A stretch of DNA of 64,000 nt from Bacteroidales bacterium (GCA_016937695.1 JAFGWC010000133.1:1-64000); one strand, 5' to 3'; counted from the first letter of the stretch, positions 51,814 to 61,971 are shown. Translations and numbers: made by a program. The notes: a model not told the origin generated them from the letters alone.

Positions 51814-52365
51814 ATGAAAATATTTAAAATAAAACTGATAATAATAATTTTATTTATCCCTTTCTGGGTATTCTCTCAATCGCTTAATTGTCCTAGTACT
51901 TTGACTATGAGAGTAGCATCTGCACCATATAAATTTAATAATTTATCGAAAAGCGCACAATGCCTAACCGGGAATAAATATGAATTTGTACTGACTTTAA
52001 ATAAGGGGAAAGATTATAAAATATCTTTTTATGCCAGTCCTGTATTCAATAATAATATTAAGTTTAAAATTATTGACTTAAGTACAAATCAAATTGTCTT
52101 AGATTTACCTGGAGAAACAGAAAACAGCATGAAAGGCGAATGTGTTTTAAAAGCATATTTTGATGATAAACAAGGAAAAGAAGTTCATCCTTCTTTTAAT
52201 TTTTATCCGGATAACACTACAAGTTTAAAAATAATAATTGATGTTGCATCTATTGAAGGCAATAAAGAAAATAGCGAGTCTGGATTTAATGCTCCTGAGG
52301 AAAAACAAAAAGGATGTGTTACAGTTTTTATTCAAGACAGATTAGCTGAGAATCAAGGTTTTTGA
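51814..52365 (+). CDS. Secreted hypothetical protein
   Basis: Signal peptide MKIFKIKLIIIILFIPFWVFSQS; start refined from TTG 51781 to ATG 51814. Confidence 0.65.
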   Translation: MKIFKIKLIIIILFIPFWVFSQSLNCPSTLTMRVASAPYKFNNLSKSAQCLTGNKYEFVLTLNKGKDYKISFYASPVFNNNIKFKIIDLSTNQIVLDLPGETENSMKGECVLKAYFDDKQGKEVHPSFNFYPDNTTSLKIIIDVASIEGNKENSESGFNAPEEKQKGCVTVFIQDRLAENQGF

Positions 52366-52408
52366 TAAGAACAGTTTTTTATTTACGCTTTATTTATTTC
52401 CATCTTTT

Positions 52409-52445
52409 TAATATTCTATTCAATAAAGTGTTGAATAGAATATTA
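52409..52445 (+). terminator. Perfect hairpin downstream of secreted protein gene
   Basis: TAATATTCTATTCAA-TAAAGTG-TTGAATAGAATATTA. Confidence 0.55.
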
Positions 52446-52522
52446 TTGTTTGTTATAATTAATTTATTTACATTCTATTTAGAATAAAATTATTCTACAA
52501 ACTCACCTTCCAAATTAAAAAG

Positions 52523-52584
52523 CTGCCAAAATTTCATAAAAACATGCCAATTTGTACTATTATTTTTTTGGCATAGAAAATGAT
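52523..52584 (+). promoter_or_regulatory. Putative sigma-54-like promoter with upstream TGCCAA direct repeats
   Basis: TTGGCAT-AGAAA-ATGAT (GG-N10-GA vs GG-N10-GC) preceded by TGCCAAAATTTCA and TGCCAATTTGTA. Confidence 0.4.
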
Positions 52585-52615
52585 AAATCCACCAGGAAAA
52601 TATATTTAAAGAAAA

Positions 52616-53203
52616 ATGAGTATTAAATTAGTTGACTCGCATAGTGATCTTATAAAAAAGATTAAAGATATAGAAAGCAGTTATATTTTATTATATAAAT
52701 CTGGTTCTGAAAAAAGCGATTGTGCATACGAGAATTTAAATAAAGTTGTTGAAATAGTTGATGATATAAATGTTTTTGCTGCTGATGTTTCAAAAGTAAG
52801 AGATATTCATACAGAATTTAATATTACATCTGCACCTTCGCTACTTGAATTTCAGAATGGCAATTTTATAAATGTAATAAAAGGATGCCAAGATGAAAGT
52901 TATTACAAAGCACTATTTGAAAATATTATTTACATCGCAAAAGCAAAAAAAGAAGGCAAAGTATTAAAAAATGTAATAGTATATTCAACACCTACCTGTT
53001 CGTGGTGTAATACTTTAAAAGCTTATTTGAGAAAAAATGATATCAGATTTAGAGAAGTTGATGTTTCAAAAGATCAGAAAGCCGCAGAAGCAATGGTGAA
53101 AAAAAGTGGACAACAAGGTGTTCCACAAACAGAAATAAATGGACAAATTATTGTTGGTTTTGATAAATCAAAAATTAATTCGATGTTAGATATTCAAGGA
53201 TAA
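52616..53203 (+). CDS. Thioredoxin-like domain fused to glutaredoxin
   Basis: N-terminal degenerate Trx (LLYKSGSEKSDCAYENL, SAPSLLEF) and C-terminal Grx (VIVYSTPTCSWCNTLKAYL, GVPQTEING). Confidence 0.85.
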   Translation: MSIKLVDSHSDLIKKIKDIESSYILLYKSGSEKSDCAYENLNKVVEIVDDINVFAADVSKVRDIHTEFNITSAPSLLEFQNGNFINVIKGCQDESYYKALFENIIYIAKAKKEGKVLKNVIVYSTPTCSWCNTLKAYLRKNDIRFREVDVSKDQKAAEAMVKKSGQQGVPQTEINGQIIVGFDKSKINSMLDIQG

Positions 53204-53234
53204 AATTTAAATAAAAACTTTAAAAAATAAAAAA

Positions 53235-53522
53235 ATGAAAGAATTACAACCAGTTAATCAAAACATATTATTAGATATTACTGAAGATAAAAAAGAACAA
53301 ACAACTGCAAGTGGCCTTATTATTCCTAATTCTGCAAAAGAAAAAAACAAATTTGCAAAAGTAGTTGCAATGAGTAAAATTGAAAATGTAGAGATTTCAG
53401 TTGGCGAAACAGTTCTTTATAAAGAATATTCAGGTACAGAAATAAAATTTGAAAATAAATTGTATTTGTTAATTCCTTATGAAGGAATTCTAGCTAAAAT
53501 TGCAGAAACAGAAGACATTTAA
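53235..53522 (+). CDS. GroES-family co-chaperonin (orphan, no groEL adjacent)
   Basis: LQPVNQNILLDITEDKKEQTTASGLIIPNSAKEKNKFAKVVAM...GETVLYKEYSGTEIKFENKLYLLIPYEGILA. Confidence 0.85.
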   Translation: MKELQPVNQNILLDITEDKKEQTTASGLIIPNSAKEKNKFAKVVAMSKIENVEISVGETVLYKEYSGTEIKFENKLYLLIPYEGILAKIAETEDI

Positions 53523-53568
53523 AAAAAATTCTGTATCTCATAGTTTATTATGAGATACAGAATTTTTT
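53523..53568. terminator. Bidirectional intrinsic terminator
   Basis: 20-bp perfect stem AAAAAATTCTGTATCTCATA-GTTTAT-TATGAGATACAGAATTTTTT. Confidence 0.93.
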
Positions 53569-53573
53569 AATTT

Positions 53574-54797
53574 TTATATTTTAATTCCAAAGATAAGAAT
53601 ATCGTCAATTTGTTGATTTACAGGGCCTTTCCAGTCATCTAAAGCATTATCTAAGATTTCTTTTTCTTTTTCCATTGTAAAATTCTGACTAGAAATAAGT
53701 AAAAGTAAGTTTTTAAAATTTTTACTTAAAAATTTTCTTCCACCATCTCCACCAAATTGGTCGATAAAACCATCAGAAAACATAAAAAGCCTGTCGTTTT
53801 TTTGTAATTTATAATCATAATCGGTAAACGGCTTTTCAAAAGGATGAATTCCAACAGGGTTTCTATTCGCTTTAAACACTTTTAGTCCGTTATTTCTGAT
53901 AAGAAACAAAGGGTTATTAGCTCCTGCAAAATTAACATCAAGTGTTTGATTATTAATAATACACACCGCCATATCTATTCCATCGCTTGTTCTTATTTTC
54001 TTAAAATTGCTTTCGTTTTGATGAAGTGCATTTTTAATAAGCTTGCGCATTTTTTCAAGAATTTCGCTAGCTCTAATCATTTTTCCTGATGCAAATATTT
54101 CATTTAAAAAAGAAATTCCAAGCACACTCATTAAAGCACCAGGAACTCCATGTCCGGTGCAATCGGCAACAACAATAATCGAAAAATTACCAATTTGTTT
54201 TGTCCAATAAAAATCACCGGAAACTATATCTCTAGGCCGCCACAAAACAAAATGCTCATAAATACATGCATCTAATTGCTCACTTGAGGGTAATAAGGCT
54301 TTTTGGATTCTTTGTGCATAAGTAATGCTTTTTGTAACTTCGTTATGTCGGTATTCAACTTGTTTTCTTAATTTATCAATTTTATTTTTTTCTTTATGAA
54401 TTGCTGTGCTTAACTCCCACAATTTTTTATTCTTTTCAGTAAACTGATTTTGCTCATTATCAGATATTTTGCTTCTTATTTGATTATTATTTTCAATATT
54501 CAGCTCATTATTAATTTGTTTATTATTCTCTTTATCTTTACTGACATATTTACCATTTCTTTTTCTAAAATCTTCAATTATAAAATTTTGTCTTTGTATT
54601 TCTTTTTGAAGATATTCTTCTTCTTTTAAAAATTTAATTTTAGCCTTTTCTATTATTTTTTTAGTTTGTTTTTTTTTATTTTTTAAAGAAAAAAACAATA
54701 AAGTGCTGATAATAATAAATATTATCAACGCGACTGAAATAATTATATGTATTAAATCAAAATTCATATTAATTGGTGATATTTCCTTGAGAATCAA
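53574..54797 (-). CDS. TM/coiled-coil SpoIIE-type PP2C phosphatase
   Basis: VLWRPRDIVSGDFYWTKQIGNFSIIVVADCTGHGVPGALMSVLG; DRLFMFSDGFIDQFGG. Confidence 0.92.
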   Translation of the reverse strand: MILKEISPINMNFDLIHIIISVALIIFIIISTLLFFSLKNKKKQTKKIIEKAKIKFLKEEEYLQKEIQRQNFIIEDFRKRNGKYVSKDKENNKQINNELNIENNNQIRSKISDNEQNQFTEKNKKLWELSTAIHKEKNKIDKLRKQVEYRHNEVTKSITYAQRIQKALLPSSEQLDACIYEHFVLWRPRDIVSGDFYWTKQIGNFSIIVVADCTGHGVPGALMSVLGISFLNEIFASGKMIRASEILEKMRKLIKNALHQNESNFKKIRTSDGIDMAVCIINNQTLDVNFAGANNPLFLIRNNGLKVFKANRNPVGIHPFEKPFTDYDYKLQKNDRLFMFSDGFIDQFGGDGGRKFLSKNFKNLLLLISSQNFTMEKEKEILDNALDDWKGPVNQQIDDILIFGIKI

Positions 54798-56019
54798 GAT
54801 TAAAAAACATTGTATTTACAATATTATTAGAAATTTTTTGTCCGAAAAAAGTAATTTTATCTGAGAAAATAGAAACAGCGCCAAAAGTAGATTCTTGCTG
54901 AGTTTGAATCATATTTTCCCAAACCATTTTTCCTTCAAAATCTGTTTTTAAAAGTATTGCTTTAGCATCTTTTTCATTTATAAACGAGTTTCGCCAGTCT
55001 AAATTGGTTTCTAATGAAGTTGAATTAAATCCAGTAAATAAATATCCATCAGAAAGTTCGTAAACAGATAAAAAGATTGAAGCAATATTTTGCTGATAAT
55101 TTTCTTGCCATAAAATATCTCCATCTCTATTGATGCAGAAAATTAAACCTGTTAAAACAGAATTTCCACCAAAAGTTTGACCTGTATAAATAAAATTTCC
55201 ATCAGTATTTTCATAAAAAGAAAAAATATTAAATGCGCTTGGAACTAAAACCGGAATATATAATAAATTACCATTTAAATCCATTAAAGCAAAAGCTTTT
55301 ACATTATTTGGTAAATCAAAAAGCAAAGCTAGTTTATCATCAGAAGTTAAATAAATATGATTGATATCGTACTGATTATCAGCTTCTTCAATAAAAGAAT
55401 ATTTATCTTCAATAAAATTACCGTTTGTATCGTAAAAAGAAAATTGAAAAACTGTGCTGTCGATTAATGGTGATTTTTCATGAGCTAAAACTAAAGTTTT
55501 TCCATCGCTTAAAGAAAGTATTTTTCTTGCATAAAACACTGGAATAGAGTCGTTTGTTAAAGTATCGGCATTTCCTAAATTATCATTAAAAAAAATTGTA
55601 TCGGGATGATGAATATTATCTGTAAACTGATTTATAAAATTTCCTTGTTTATCGAATTTTACAAGTTTAACGGTTTGCATATAATCTCCAGCAATCATAT
55701 TAAGTATAATTTCACTGTTTCTATTTAAAGTCAAATTTAGTTTATAAATGTTTTTATATTCTTGATTATCAATCACATAAGAGTCTATGTTTTTTTCCCA
55801 ATTTTTATTTCCTTCAGCATCATAGCTTATTAAAAAAGTAGAAACATTATCGTTAATAACAGCAACAATCTGATTATCAACAATTATTGGTTGCACATAA
55901 ATTTGTTCGTAATAAAAATTTATTGGTATTTCACTTTTATCAGCTATTAATGGTTCTATTTTTTCACAAGAACTAAAAATAAACAACAAAAAAACAGTAA
56001 GTATTATTAAATTTTTCAT
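54769..56019 (-). CDS. Lipoprotein with beta-propeller-like repeats
   Basis: FLLFIFSSCEKIEPL lipobox; repeated (D)xxGNxxW/(D)LNGNL motifs. Confidence 0.65.
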   Translation of the reverse strand: MKNLIILTVFLLFIFSSCEKIEPLIADKSEIPINFYYEQIYVQPIIVDNQIVAVINDNVSTFLISYDAEGNKNWEKNIDSYVIDNQEYKNIYKLNLTLNRNSEIILNMIAGDYMQTVKLVKFDKQGNFINQFTDNIHHPDTIFFNDNLGNADTLTNDSIPVFYARKILSLSDGKTLVLAHEKSPLIDSTVFQFSFYDTNGNFIEDKYSFIEEADNQYDINHIYLTSDDKLALLFDLPNNVKAFALMDLNGNLLYIPVLVPSAFNIFSFYENTDGNFIYTGQTFGGNSVLTGLIFCINRDGDILWQENYQQNIASIFLSVYELSDGYLFTGFNSTSLETNLDWRNSFINEKDAKAILLKTDFEGKMVWENMIQTQQESTFGAVSIFSDKITFFGQKISNNIVNTMFFNLDSQGNITN

Positions 56020-56031
56020 GTTTTTATTTTT

Positions 56032-57093
56032 TTAATATTTTGGTTTTACCTTATATGAAAAATTAAATGTAAATCCTAAAGAAAAATCAATTGTTTCCAA
56101 TTTAATATCACTTAAAGTGTAAGAATTTGTAAAATACAAATCTGGATTTACAAAATGTTTATCCGGATTATTATATAAATCAAAATCTTTAATATACCGA
56201 ACATCAGCAAAAATTGAAAATTTATTGATTTTATAAATAAACTTTCCTCCAAAAATTAAAGCTTTTCGTATAAGATTTCTTTCATTTATATCAATATTTA
56301 TGTTAATGCGCTTTTTATTTAGAAAACTTGCAAATTCATCAGAAATTCCATCAGAAGTATAAATATAGCTGTAAGATGCTCTGCTTAAAGCATTTACTTC
56401 GGCTCCAACATATATTGCACCCGTAAAAGAGCTTTTTGTTGGTAAAGTAAATTGCACATACAAAGGTGTATTTCCAATAAGACTGGATTCTTCATAATTA
56501 AAAACAATTTCGTTATTATACATTGGAACTTCGTGTATAATTTTTTGAGTTCTTAAACCAAAGCCTATATTTACTGATAAATATTTGTTGATATTCCAAG
56601 CAAATTCAAGCATTCCAAGTAGCGCATTTGATGTATAATAATTGTTTAAATAATTTGCCGTATCTAAAATTGGATAAATTTTTTGAGTATAAACTTTAAT
56701 TAAAGGCATTCCTGCTCTAATTCCAACCGAAAATCTTGGCCATGATTTAAATTTATCTAAAGTTTCGATAAAAGTATATGGATCACTTTTTTTGCTGGCA
56801 ATATAAAATGGATTTTTCCTTAAAAATTTTTCTACATATTTATTTCCAATTTCAATTTCATCCATCTCATAATTTGCGCTAGCCAGTAATTTTAATACTT
56901 CGTTTTCCTGAGTACGATTTAAATCACATTCATCTAGCAATTTTTCCATTATTATTATAGAATTTCTAAAATCACCATCTTCAAAAAGCTTTTGAGAATT
57001 AGCTAGATTATCTGCACAATCATTCTGAGCTTTAATTTGAAATGGTATAATCAGAAATAATAATATTATTAAAATGTTAATTTTAGTTGCCAT
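56032..57093 (-). CDS. Outer membrane beta-barrel protein with N-terminal TPR-like region
   Basis: Signal peptide; FSVGIRAGMPLIKVYTQK..., terminal TIDFSLGFTFNFSYKVKP. Confidence 0.65.
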   Translation of the reverse strand: MATKINILIILLFLIIPFQIKAQNDCADNLANSQKLFEDGDFRNSIIIMEKLLDECDLNRTQENEVLKLLASANYEMDEIEIGNKYVEKFLRKNPFYIASKKSDPYTFIETLDKFKSWPRFSVGIRAGMPLIKVYTQKIYPILDTANYLNNYYTSNALLGMLEFAWNINKYLSVNIGFGLRTQKIIHEVPMYNNEIVFNYEESSLIGNTPLYVQFTLPTKSSFTGAIYVGAEVNALSRASYSYIYTSDGISDEFASFLNKKRININIDINERNLIRKALIFGGKFIYKINKFSIFADVRYIKDFDLYNNPDKHFVNPDLYFTNSYTLSDIKLETIDFSLGFTFNFSYKVKPKY

Positions 57094-57104
57094 TTTTATA
57101 GTTT

Positions 57105-60100
57105 TTATTTACTATTCCAACCTTTTAAAGTAGTTTCATATTTTACATTGTTACCAACATGAATTTCCCATTCTTCTTTGGTAAAATTCCTTTTCAATAT
57201 AGATTTAACAATATCAGCATATGTTTTATTGTCTTTTTCCCAAAAACGAATTGTATTATCTTCGCATAATCCGTAAAGTCTGTCGTTTTTAGCAAACATA
57301 AGATTTCTAACTTTTACTTCATGATCGAAAATTTTTATCGTGTTTAAAGACATATTTTCTATATTGTTCATGTCAATATTTCTATTATTTTTAGAAACTG
57401 ACATAACAGAACTGCTTGAATTAAAGTCGATTGCATTAATTCCTGTATTGCTTAGCAAGTAATTTTTATAGTTATAATTTTTATTCGGATAAACTAATAT
57501 AACATTACCGTTATCGTAACCAACTGCAAGCACATCTCTTTTATCATTTTCGCCAATAGAAATAGCTCTAGTTCCTTCTTTTTTATCTAAAAGTTTATCT
57601 TCACCTGTTTCAACATTCCACAAAATTATGCTTCCGTCGTTACAAGCTGCTAAAATATTTTTACCATCAGCAGTGTATTTTATTGCATTTACTCTTGAAT
57701 TTGCAGTATATACTTTTTTTGATTTTTGATTTTCTTCTTTAATATCCCAAATCCTGATAGTTTTATCACGTCCTGCAGTAGCAAACTCGTTATTAGTTGG
57801 GTTTTTATCTGCAGATCTAATAAGTCCGCCGTGTCCGTCAAGATTAAATTCTGTTTTATCTTCAATAAAATACAATTTTTGTTTTCTGTCTTCAAAACCA
57901 ATAACTAAGTATTTATCAGACAAAAAGAAAGATGAGTTAATTGGTATTTTAATTTTAAATAATCTTTCTCTACTAAGAATATCGTTCAATTTTAAATCGT
58001 ACTGTACAAGTTCATTTTTTTCGGTATGTACAGTAAGAAATCTTTCATCTACAAAAAAGGATACAATGTTTTCTTTAACAAAGTTAAGAATATTATTTTT
58101 ACCATTTGCAGTTAAAGAGTATCTTAAAGCGTTATAAATATCCGGATTTCGTTCAAAACCTCCATATTTAATGTTGAAGTAATATGCCTGCATTGCAAGC
58201 AGAAGATTTATTTGAGGATCTTCGTATGGGTTTTGAGCTTTTAAAGCAAGCGAACGTGCCAGAGATAAATAACTTAATACTTTAGTGCTATCGCTTGCCA
58301 CAATAGCAGTATTTTTAGCTTTTTCGGCAATTATTCTTTGTTTATCAGCTTCAACTTTTTCGTTTAAAGCATTTAATTTTTCATTTTTTGCAATAATTGT
58401 TTGTTCTTCGGCTAAAACTCTTAAAAAAACGGCATTTTCTTTAGCTTCGTCAGATTGAGCTTTAGCCCACAATGCTTCTTTTGCACTATTTTCGGCTTTT
58501 AATCTTTCTTTTTCTGCAATTTCATTAGCTGTTAAAATTTCATTTTTTTGAGCTTCAACAATTCTGGTCTGTTCTTCTGCTAATCTGGTTTTTTCTTCGG
58601 CAATTTTTTGTTGATCAAGAGCATTCGCTTTTTCAAGCATTGCCCAATATGTAAATGCTCCTAAAACAATCATTGCAACAATTGACGCAATCAAATAAAT
58701 TGCTCTTCTTCTTTTTTTTGCTTTTTCAATATTAGTTATTGTTTTTCTACTTATCTGAAGATATTTTTTAATGTTATCTGCCAATATATCAGCCTCGTCC
58801 ATTAAATTTTCATTTGAATCTATAGATTTTTCATATTTAGCAATCCAATATTTATTTGGCATAAATTTTTCGTACCAGTTTTCAAAATGCACAAGAGTTC
58901 CTAAAGGCAAAACAAACTCTTTCGATTTTCCACTATCTATCCATCTTTGAAGTTGAATTTTAAAATCTTGAAAATTATTATAATTTTCTTTTTCTTCGTT
59001 TTCCCAATAAACTAACAATTCCCAATTTCTTATTAATGCCTCATGTGTGATATCAAGAACTGTATCGGCATGTAAAAACTGAGTTTCAATATCGCTTGCA
59101 TCAATAAATGGGCGCAAAAAGTTATTGTTTTTTAGTCTGAAAATATTTAAAACTCCACAAACAGTTTCGTAAGAAATGTTTTCATTGTTAATTATATCTG
59201 TAATTTCTCTAAGAGTAGCTCTATTTCTAACAGCTCTTCCTTGATCTATTTTAGTTAGAGATTGAAAAGCTGTTTTAATAATAAATTTTGCATCATTTTC
59301 AGTTATGTTTTTTTCTCCCCATTCAATAATTTCAGTAAAATAAAAAAATGCAGTTTCGTATAAAATATTAGCGTGTGTGTTTAAAACATTAGTTAAATCA
59401 GCACTTTTGAAAAACTTTTGTTTAAATTTCTCTTGATTTTTAATCCATTTTTCAAACTCCTGCTTATCCGTTTTTGAAAGATATTTAGTATCAAGACCTG
59501 CTAATTTAACCAAGTGTTCTAAATCCATTTCATCATTTCCACTTTCAGCCATAATCCACAACTGGTTTAAAGTATGCTGAATAATAGGTAATTGGTCAAA
59601 TCCTTCTCTTGACTCGTTAATTAAAGTTTCGGTTAATCTTTTAGATATTTTGCCTCCGGCAAGCATTGCCGGCTCTTCAATAACTTGCTGAAATTCATTT
59701 CTTTGCAGCCTTGGAATAAAAAATTGGCTATAGCCGATATACTCTGGCAATCCTGTAAAAGCCACACTCTGACTAATAAAATCAGACCTCATTGTAAACA
59801 CAATAAAAATAGGTAAATCTTCAACAATAGAAATTCCTGCGGTTTCCAATAATAAATTTACAGTAACATAAGCTTCTTCGGAAGGAACTCCATTAGAATA
59901 ATTCTCGGGATTTGTGAAAAATTCTTCGAATTGATCAGCAAGAATAAACAAATTAGCTCCTTTTGATTTTATAATTCTTTTTTCATCATTTGTTGCATTC
60001 AGCCAATTTTCAGAATTTTTATCTATAAAATATTTTGACTTTTTAAACAATTTTATTATTGATGAAAAGCCTAATTTTAATTCGTTATATATCTCATTTT

Positions 60101-60407
60101 CAGAATAATCAAAGTTGTTAGCTAGAGTTTTAGCTAAATTAGTAAGCGGATTTCTTTCAGGCCTAAAATCGCAAATTAACCAATTATTATATTCTGCATG
60201 AAAAAATCCGGCTCTTGCATTTGGAATAACTCCTGCATAAACCAAAGATGATTTTCCATCTCCGGAAGCACCGGTAATTATTGTAATCTTTTTCTTTTCA
60301 AGTTGCTCAATAATTTGCTTTATATGCAAATCTCTTCCTTTGAAATAAATAGATTCCTCTTCAGTAAATGGTCTTAAACCTGGATATGGGCTTTTTTTAT
60401 TCTGCAA
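57105..60407 (-). CDS. Membrane-spanning nSTAND NTPase with coiled-coil and WD40 repeats
   Basis: PYPGLRPFTEEESIYFKGRD, ITGASGDGKSSLVYAGVIP (Walker A), LFILADQFEEFFT (Walker B), TM AIYLIASIVAMIVLGAFTYWA, WD40 DKTIRIWDIKEE / DGSIILWNVETGE. Confidence 0.9.
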   Translation of the reverse strand: MQNKKSPYPGLRPFTEEESIYFKGRDLHIKQIIEQLEKKKITIITGASGDGKSSLVYAGVIPNARAGFFHAEYNNWLICDFRPERNPLTNLAKTLANNFDYSENEIYNELKLGFSSIIKLFKKSKYFIDKNSENWLNATNDEKRIIKSKGANLFILADQFEEFFTNPENYSNGVPSEEAYVTVNLLLETAGISIVEDLPIFIVFTMRSDFISQSVAFTGLPEYIGYSQFFIPRLQRNEFQQVIEEPAMLAGGKISKRLTETLINESREGFDQLPIIQHTLNQLWIMAESGNDEMDLEHLVKLAGLDTKYLSKTDKQEFEKWIKNQEKFKQKFFKSADLTNVLNTHANILYETAFFYFTEIIEWGEKNITENDAKFIIKTAFQSLTKIDQGRAVRNRATLREITDIINNENISYETVCGVLNIFRLKNNNFLRPFIDASDIETQFLHADTVLDITHEALIRNWELLVYWENEEKENYNNFQDFKIQLQRWIDSGKSKEFVLPLGTLVHFENWYEKFMPNKYWIAKYEKSIDSNENLMDEADILADNIKKYLQISRKTITNIEKAKKRRRAIYLIASIVAMIVLGAFTYWAMLEKANALDQQKIAEEKTRLAEEQTRIVEAQKNEILTANEIAEKERLKAENSAKEALWAKAQSDEAKENAVFLRVLAEEQTIIAKNEKLNALNEKVEADKQRIIAEKAKNTAIVASDSTKVLSYLSLARSLALKAQNPYEDPQINLLLAMQAYYFNIKYGGFERNPDIYNALRYSLTANGKNNILNFVKENIVSFFVDERFLTVHTEKNELVQYDLKLNDILSRERLFKIKIPINSSFFLSDKYLVIGFEDRKQKLYFIEDKTEFNLDGHGGLIRSADKNPTNNEFATAGRDKTIRIWDIKEENQKSKKVYTANSRVNAIKYTADGKNILAACNDGSIILWNVETGEDKLLDKKEGTRAISIGENDKRDVLAVGYDNGNVILVYPNKNYNYKNYLLSNTGINAIDFNSSSSVMSVSKNNRNIDMNNIENMSLNTIKIFDHEVKVRNLMFAKNDRLYGLCEDNTIRFWEKDNKTYADIVKSILKRNFTKEEWEIHVGNNVKYETTLKGWNSK

Positions 60408-60409
60408 TT

Positions 60410-61321
60410 TTAATTATTTTCTGTTAATGAATCAAATTGAACTTTTATTTCTATTGGTATAATATCGTTTGCAACTTTTATTGACGTTACATTTGGCGCT
60501 TCAAAATCAATATGTTCATTTTCTGCAACATTTTCATCTCCAATAAATAAAATTGGAACATTAGATGAAGCGCCTCCCGTTTTTTTCCAAACCTGTTTAA
60601 CAAATGGTTCTGCCCAATCAGATGTGTTTTTATAATAAATAACCATAAATTTTGACTTTTTTACTTGCTGCACAATAAGTTCAGAATAATCTATATCTTC
60701 ACTTAAAATAATTTCAAGTGTTTGTGTATCAATTATATCACTAACTAAATTTGAAATTGCTTTAGCACTTTCTTCATCAAGTTGATTATAAATAAAAAAT
60801 AAATCAGAATTTTTTGTTTTAATTTCTTTTGGTTTAAAAGAATACATAACCGAACGAATATCTTCAACAAAAGAAATTGCAATATCTCTGTTTGAATAAA
60901 TCATATTATGATGAATACTTTGCCTTATTTGACTAATAAAGTCATCTTGTTCATTATCAGATATTTGACTGCTAACTGATGTTGGATGCCAAATAAATAC
61001 TTTAAATTCAGTATTGTTTAAATTTATTTTTTCTTGAGCTTGTTGTAATTGATATTCAGAAATAGATATATTTTGATTATCTAAATTTATTCTGTTAAAA
61101 GAATTTCCAATAATGTGGATTGAACAATCTGCTTGGTTAAGAAGCTTTTGTGTTTCAATAATTATATTATTTTCATCAATATTTTCATTATTATTTATGC
61201 ATAACACTTCCATTCCAGCACTTTCCAATACCTTTTCTAAGTTGCTTTTCAAGTACAAAACATCATCAGAAGCCTCTGAAACAAAAACCTTGATTTTCTT
61301 AGTGAAAAAATCAAATATCAT
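60410..61321 (-). CDS. Protein with two TIR-like (Toll/IL-1R or DUF4062-like) domains
   Basis: KVFVSEASDDVLYLKSNLEKVLESAGMEVL...DCSIHIIGNSF...ISEYQLQQAQE; second DLFFIYNQLDEESAKAISNLVSDII...SKFMVIYYKNTSDWAEPFVKQVW. Confidence 0.6.
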   Translation of the reverse strand: MIFDFFTKKIKVFVSEASDDVLYLKSNLEKVLESAGMEVLCINNNENIDENNIIIETQKLLNQADCSIHIIGNSFNRINLDNQNISISEYQLQQAQEKINLNNTEFKVFIWHPTSVSSQISDNEQDDFISQIRQSIHHNMIYSNRDIAISFVEDIRSVMYSFKPKEIKTKNSDLFFIYNQLDEESAKAISNLVSDIIDTQTLEIILSEDIDYSELIVQQVKKSKFMVIYYKNTSDWAEPFVKQVWKKTGGASSNVPILFIGDENVAENEHIDFEAPNVTSIKVANDIIPIEIKVQFDSLTENN

Positions 61322-61526
61322 AAGTATCCTTTACTTTTTTTTAATTATATGCGAAAAATGTGCCAAATTCTAATAATTTATTAAATCAAAATCATTTAAA
61401 TAATAAATGAAGTTTTGACAGAATTATTATGTATAAGTTTAATTTTGGATTTTATAAAAATATAGAAAAGTTTTTTCTAAATTTGATAAAAAAAATATTT
61501 TTCTCAAACTATTAATTCATACACAA

Positions 61527-61922
61527 ATGGCATCAATATTCACAAAAATAATTAATGGAGAAATTCCGGCTTATAAAATTGCCGAAGACGAAAATTTTTT
61601 CGCTTTTTTAGATGTTTTCCCAATTACAAAAGGACATACGCTTGTTGTTCCTAAAAAAGAAATTGATTATATGTTTGATTTGGAAGATGATTTACTTGGC
61701 GGATTGAATATTTTTTCAAAAAAAGTAGCAAAAGCAATTGAAAAAGCGGTTACTTGTAAAAGAATAGGAACTGCAGTTGTAGGACTTGAAGTTCCTCATG
61801 CACATTTGCATTTAATTCCAATAAATGAAATTACTGATATTAGTTTTGAGAAACCGAAATTAAAATTTACCGAAGAGGAATTTAAAAAAATTGCAGAGGA
61901 TATAAAATCTTTTTTAAAATAG
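61527..61922 (+). CDS. HIT-family protein
   Basis: FTKIINGEIPAYKIAEDENFFAFLDVFPITKGHTLVVPK...VPHAHLHLIP. Confidence 0.95.
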   Translation: MASIFTKIINGEIPAYKIAEDENFFAFLDVFPITKGHTLVVPKKEIDYMFDLEDDLLGGLNIFSKKVAKAIEKAVTCKRIGTAVVGLEVPHAHLHLIPINEITDISFEKPKLKFTEEEFKKIAEDIKSFLK

Positions 61923-61971
61923 AGAATCTGAATATATACTCCTAAACTACAAGCACTTAAGCAGTAAAACG

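Noticed and set aside
58300-58650. Repetitive Glu/Ala/Lys-rich coding stretch
   Set aside because: Looks like a coiled-coil heptad region of the nSTAND-WD40 protein, not a DNA repeat array or CRISPR
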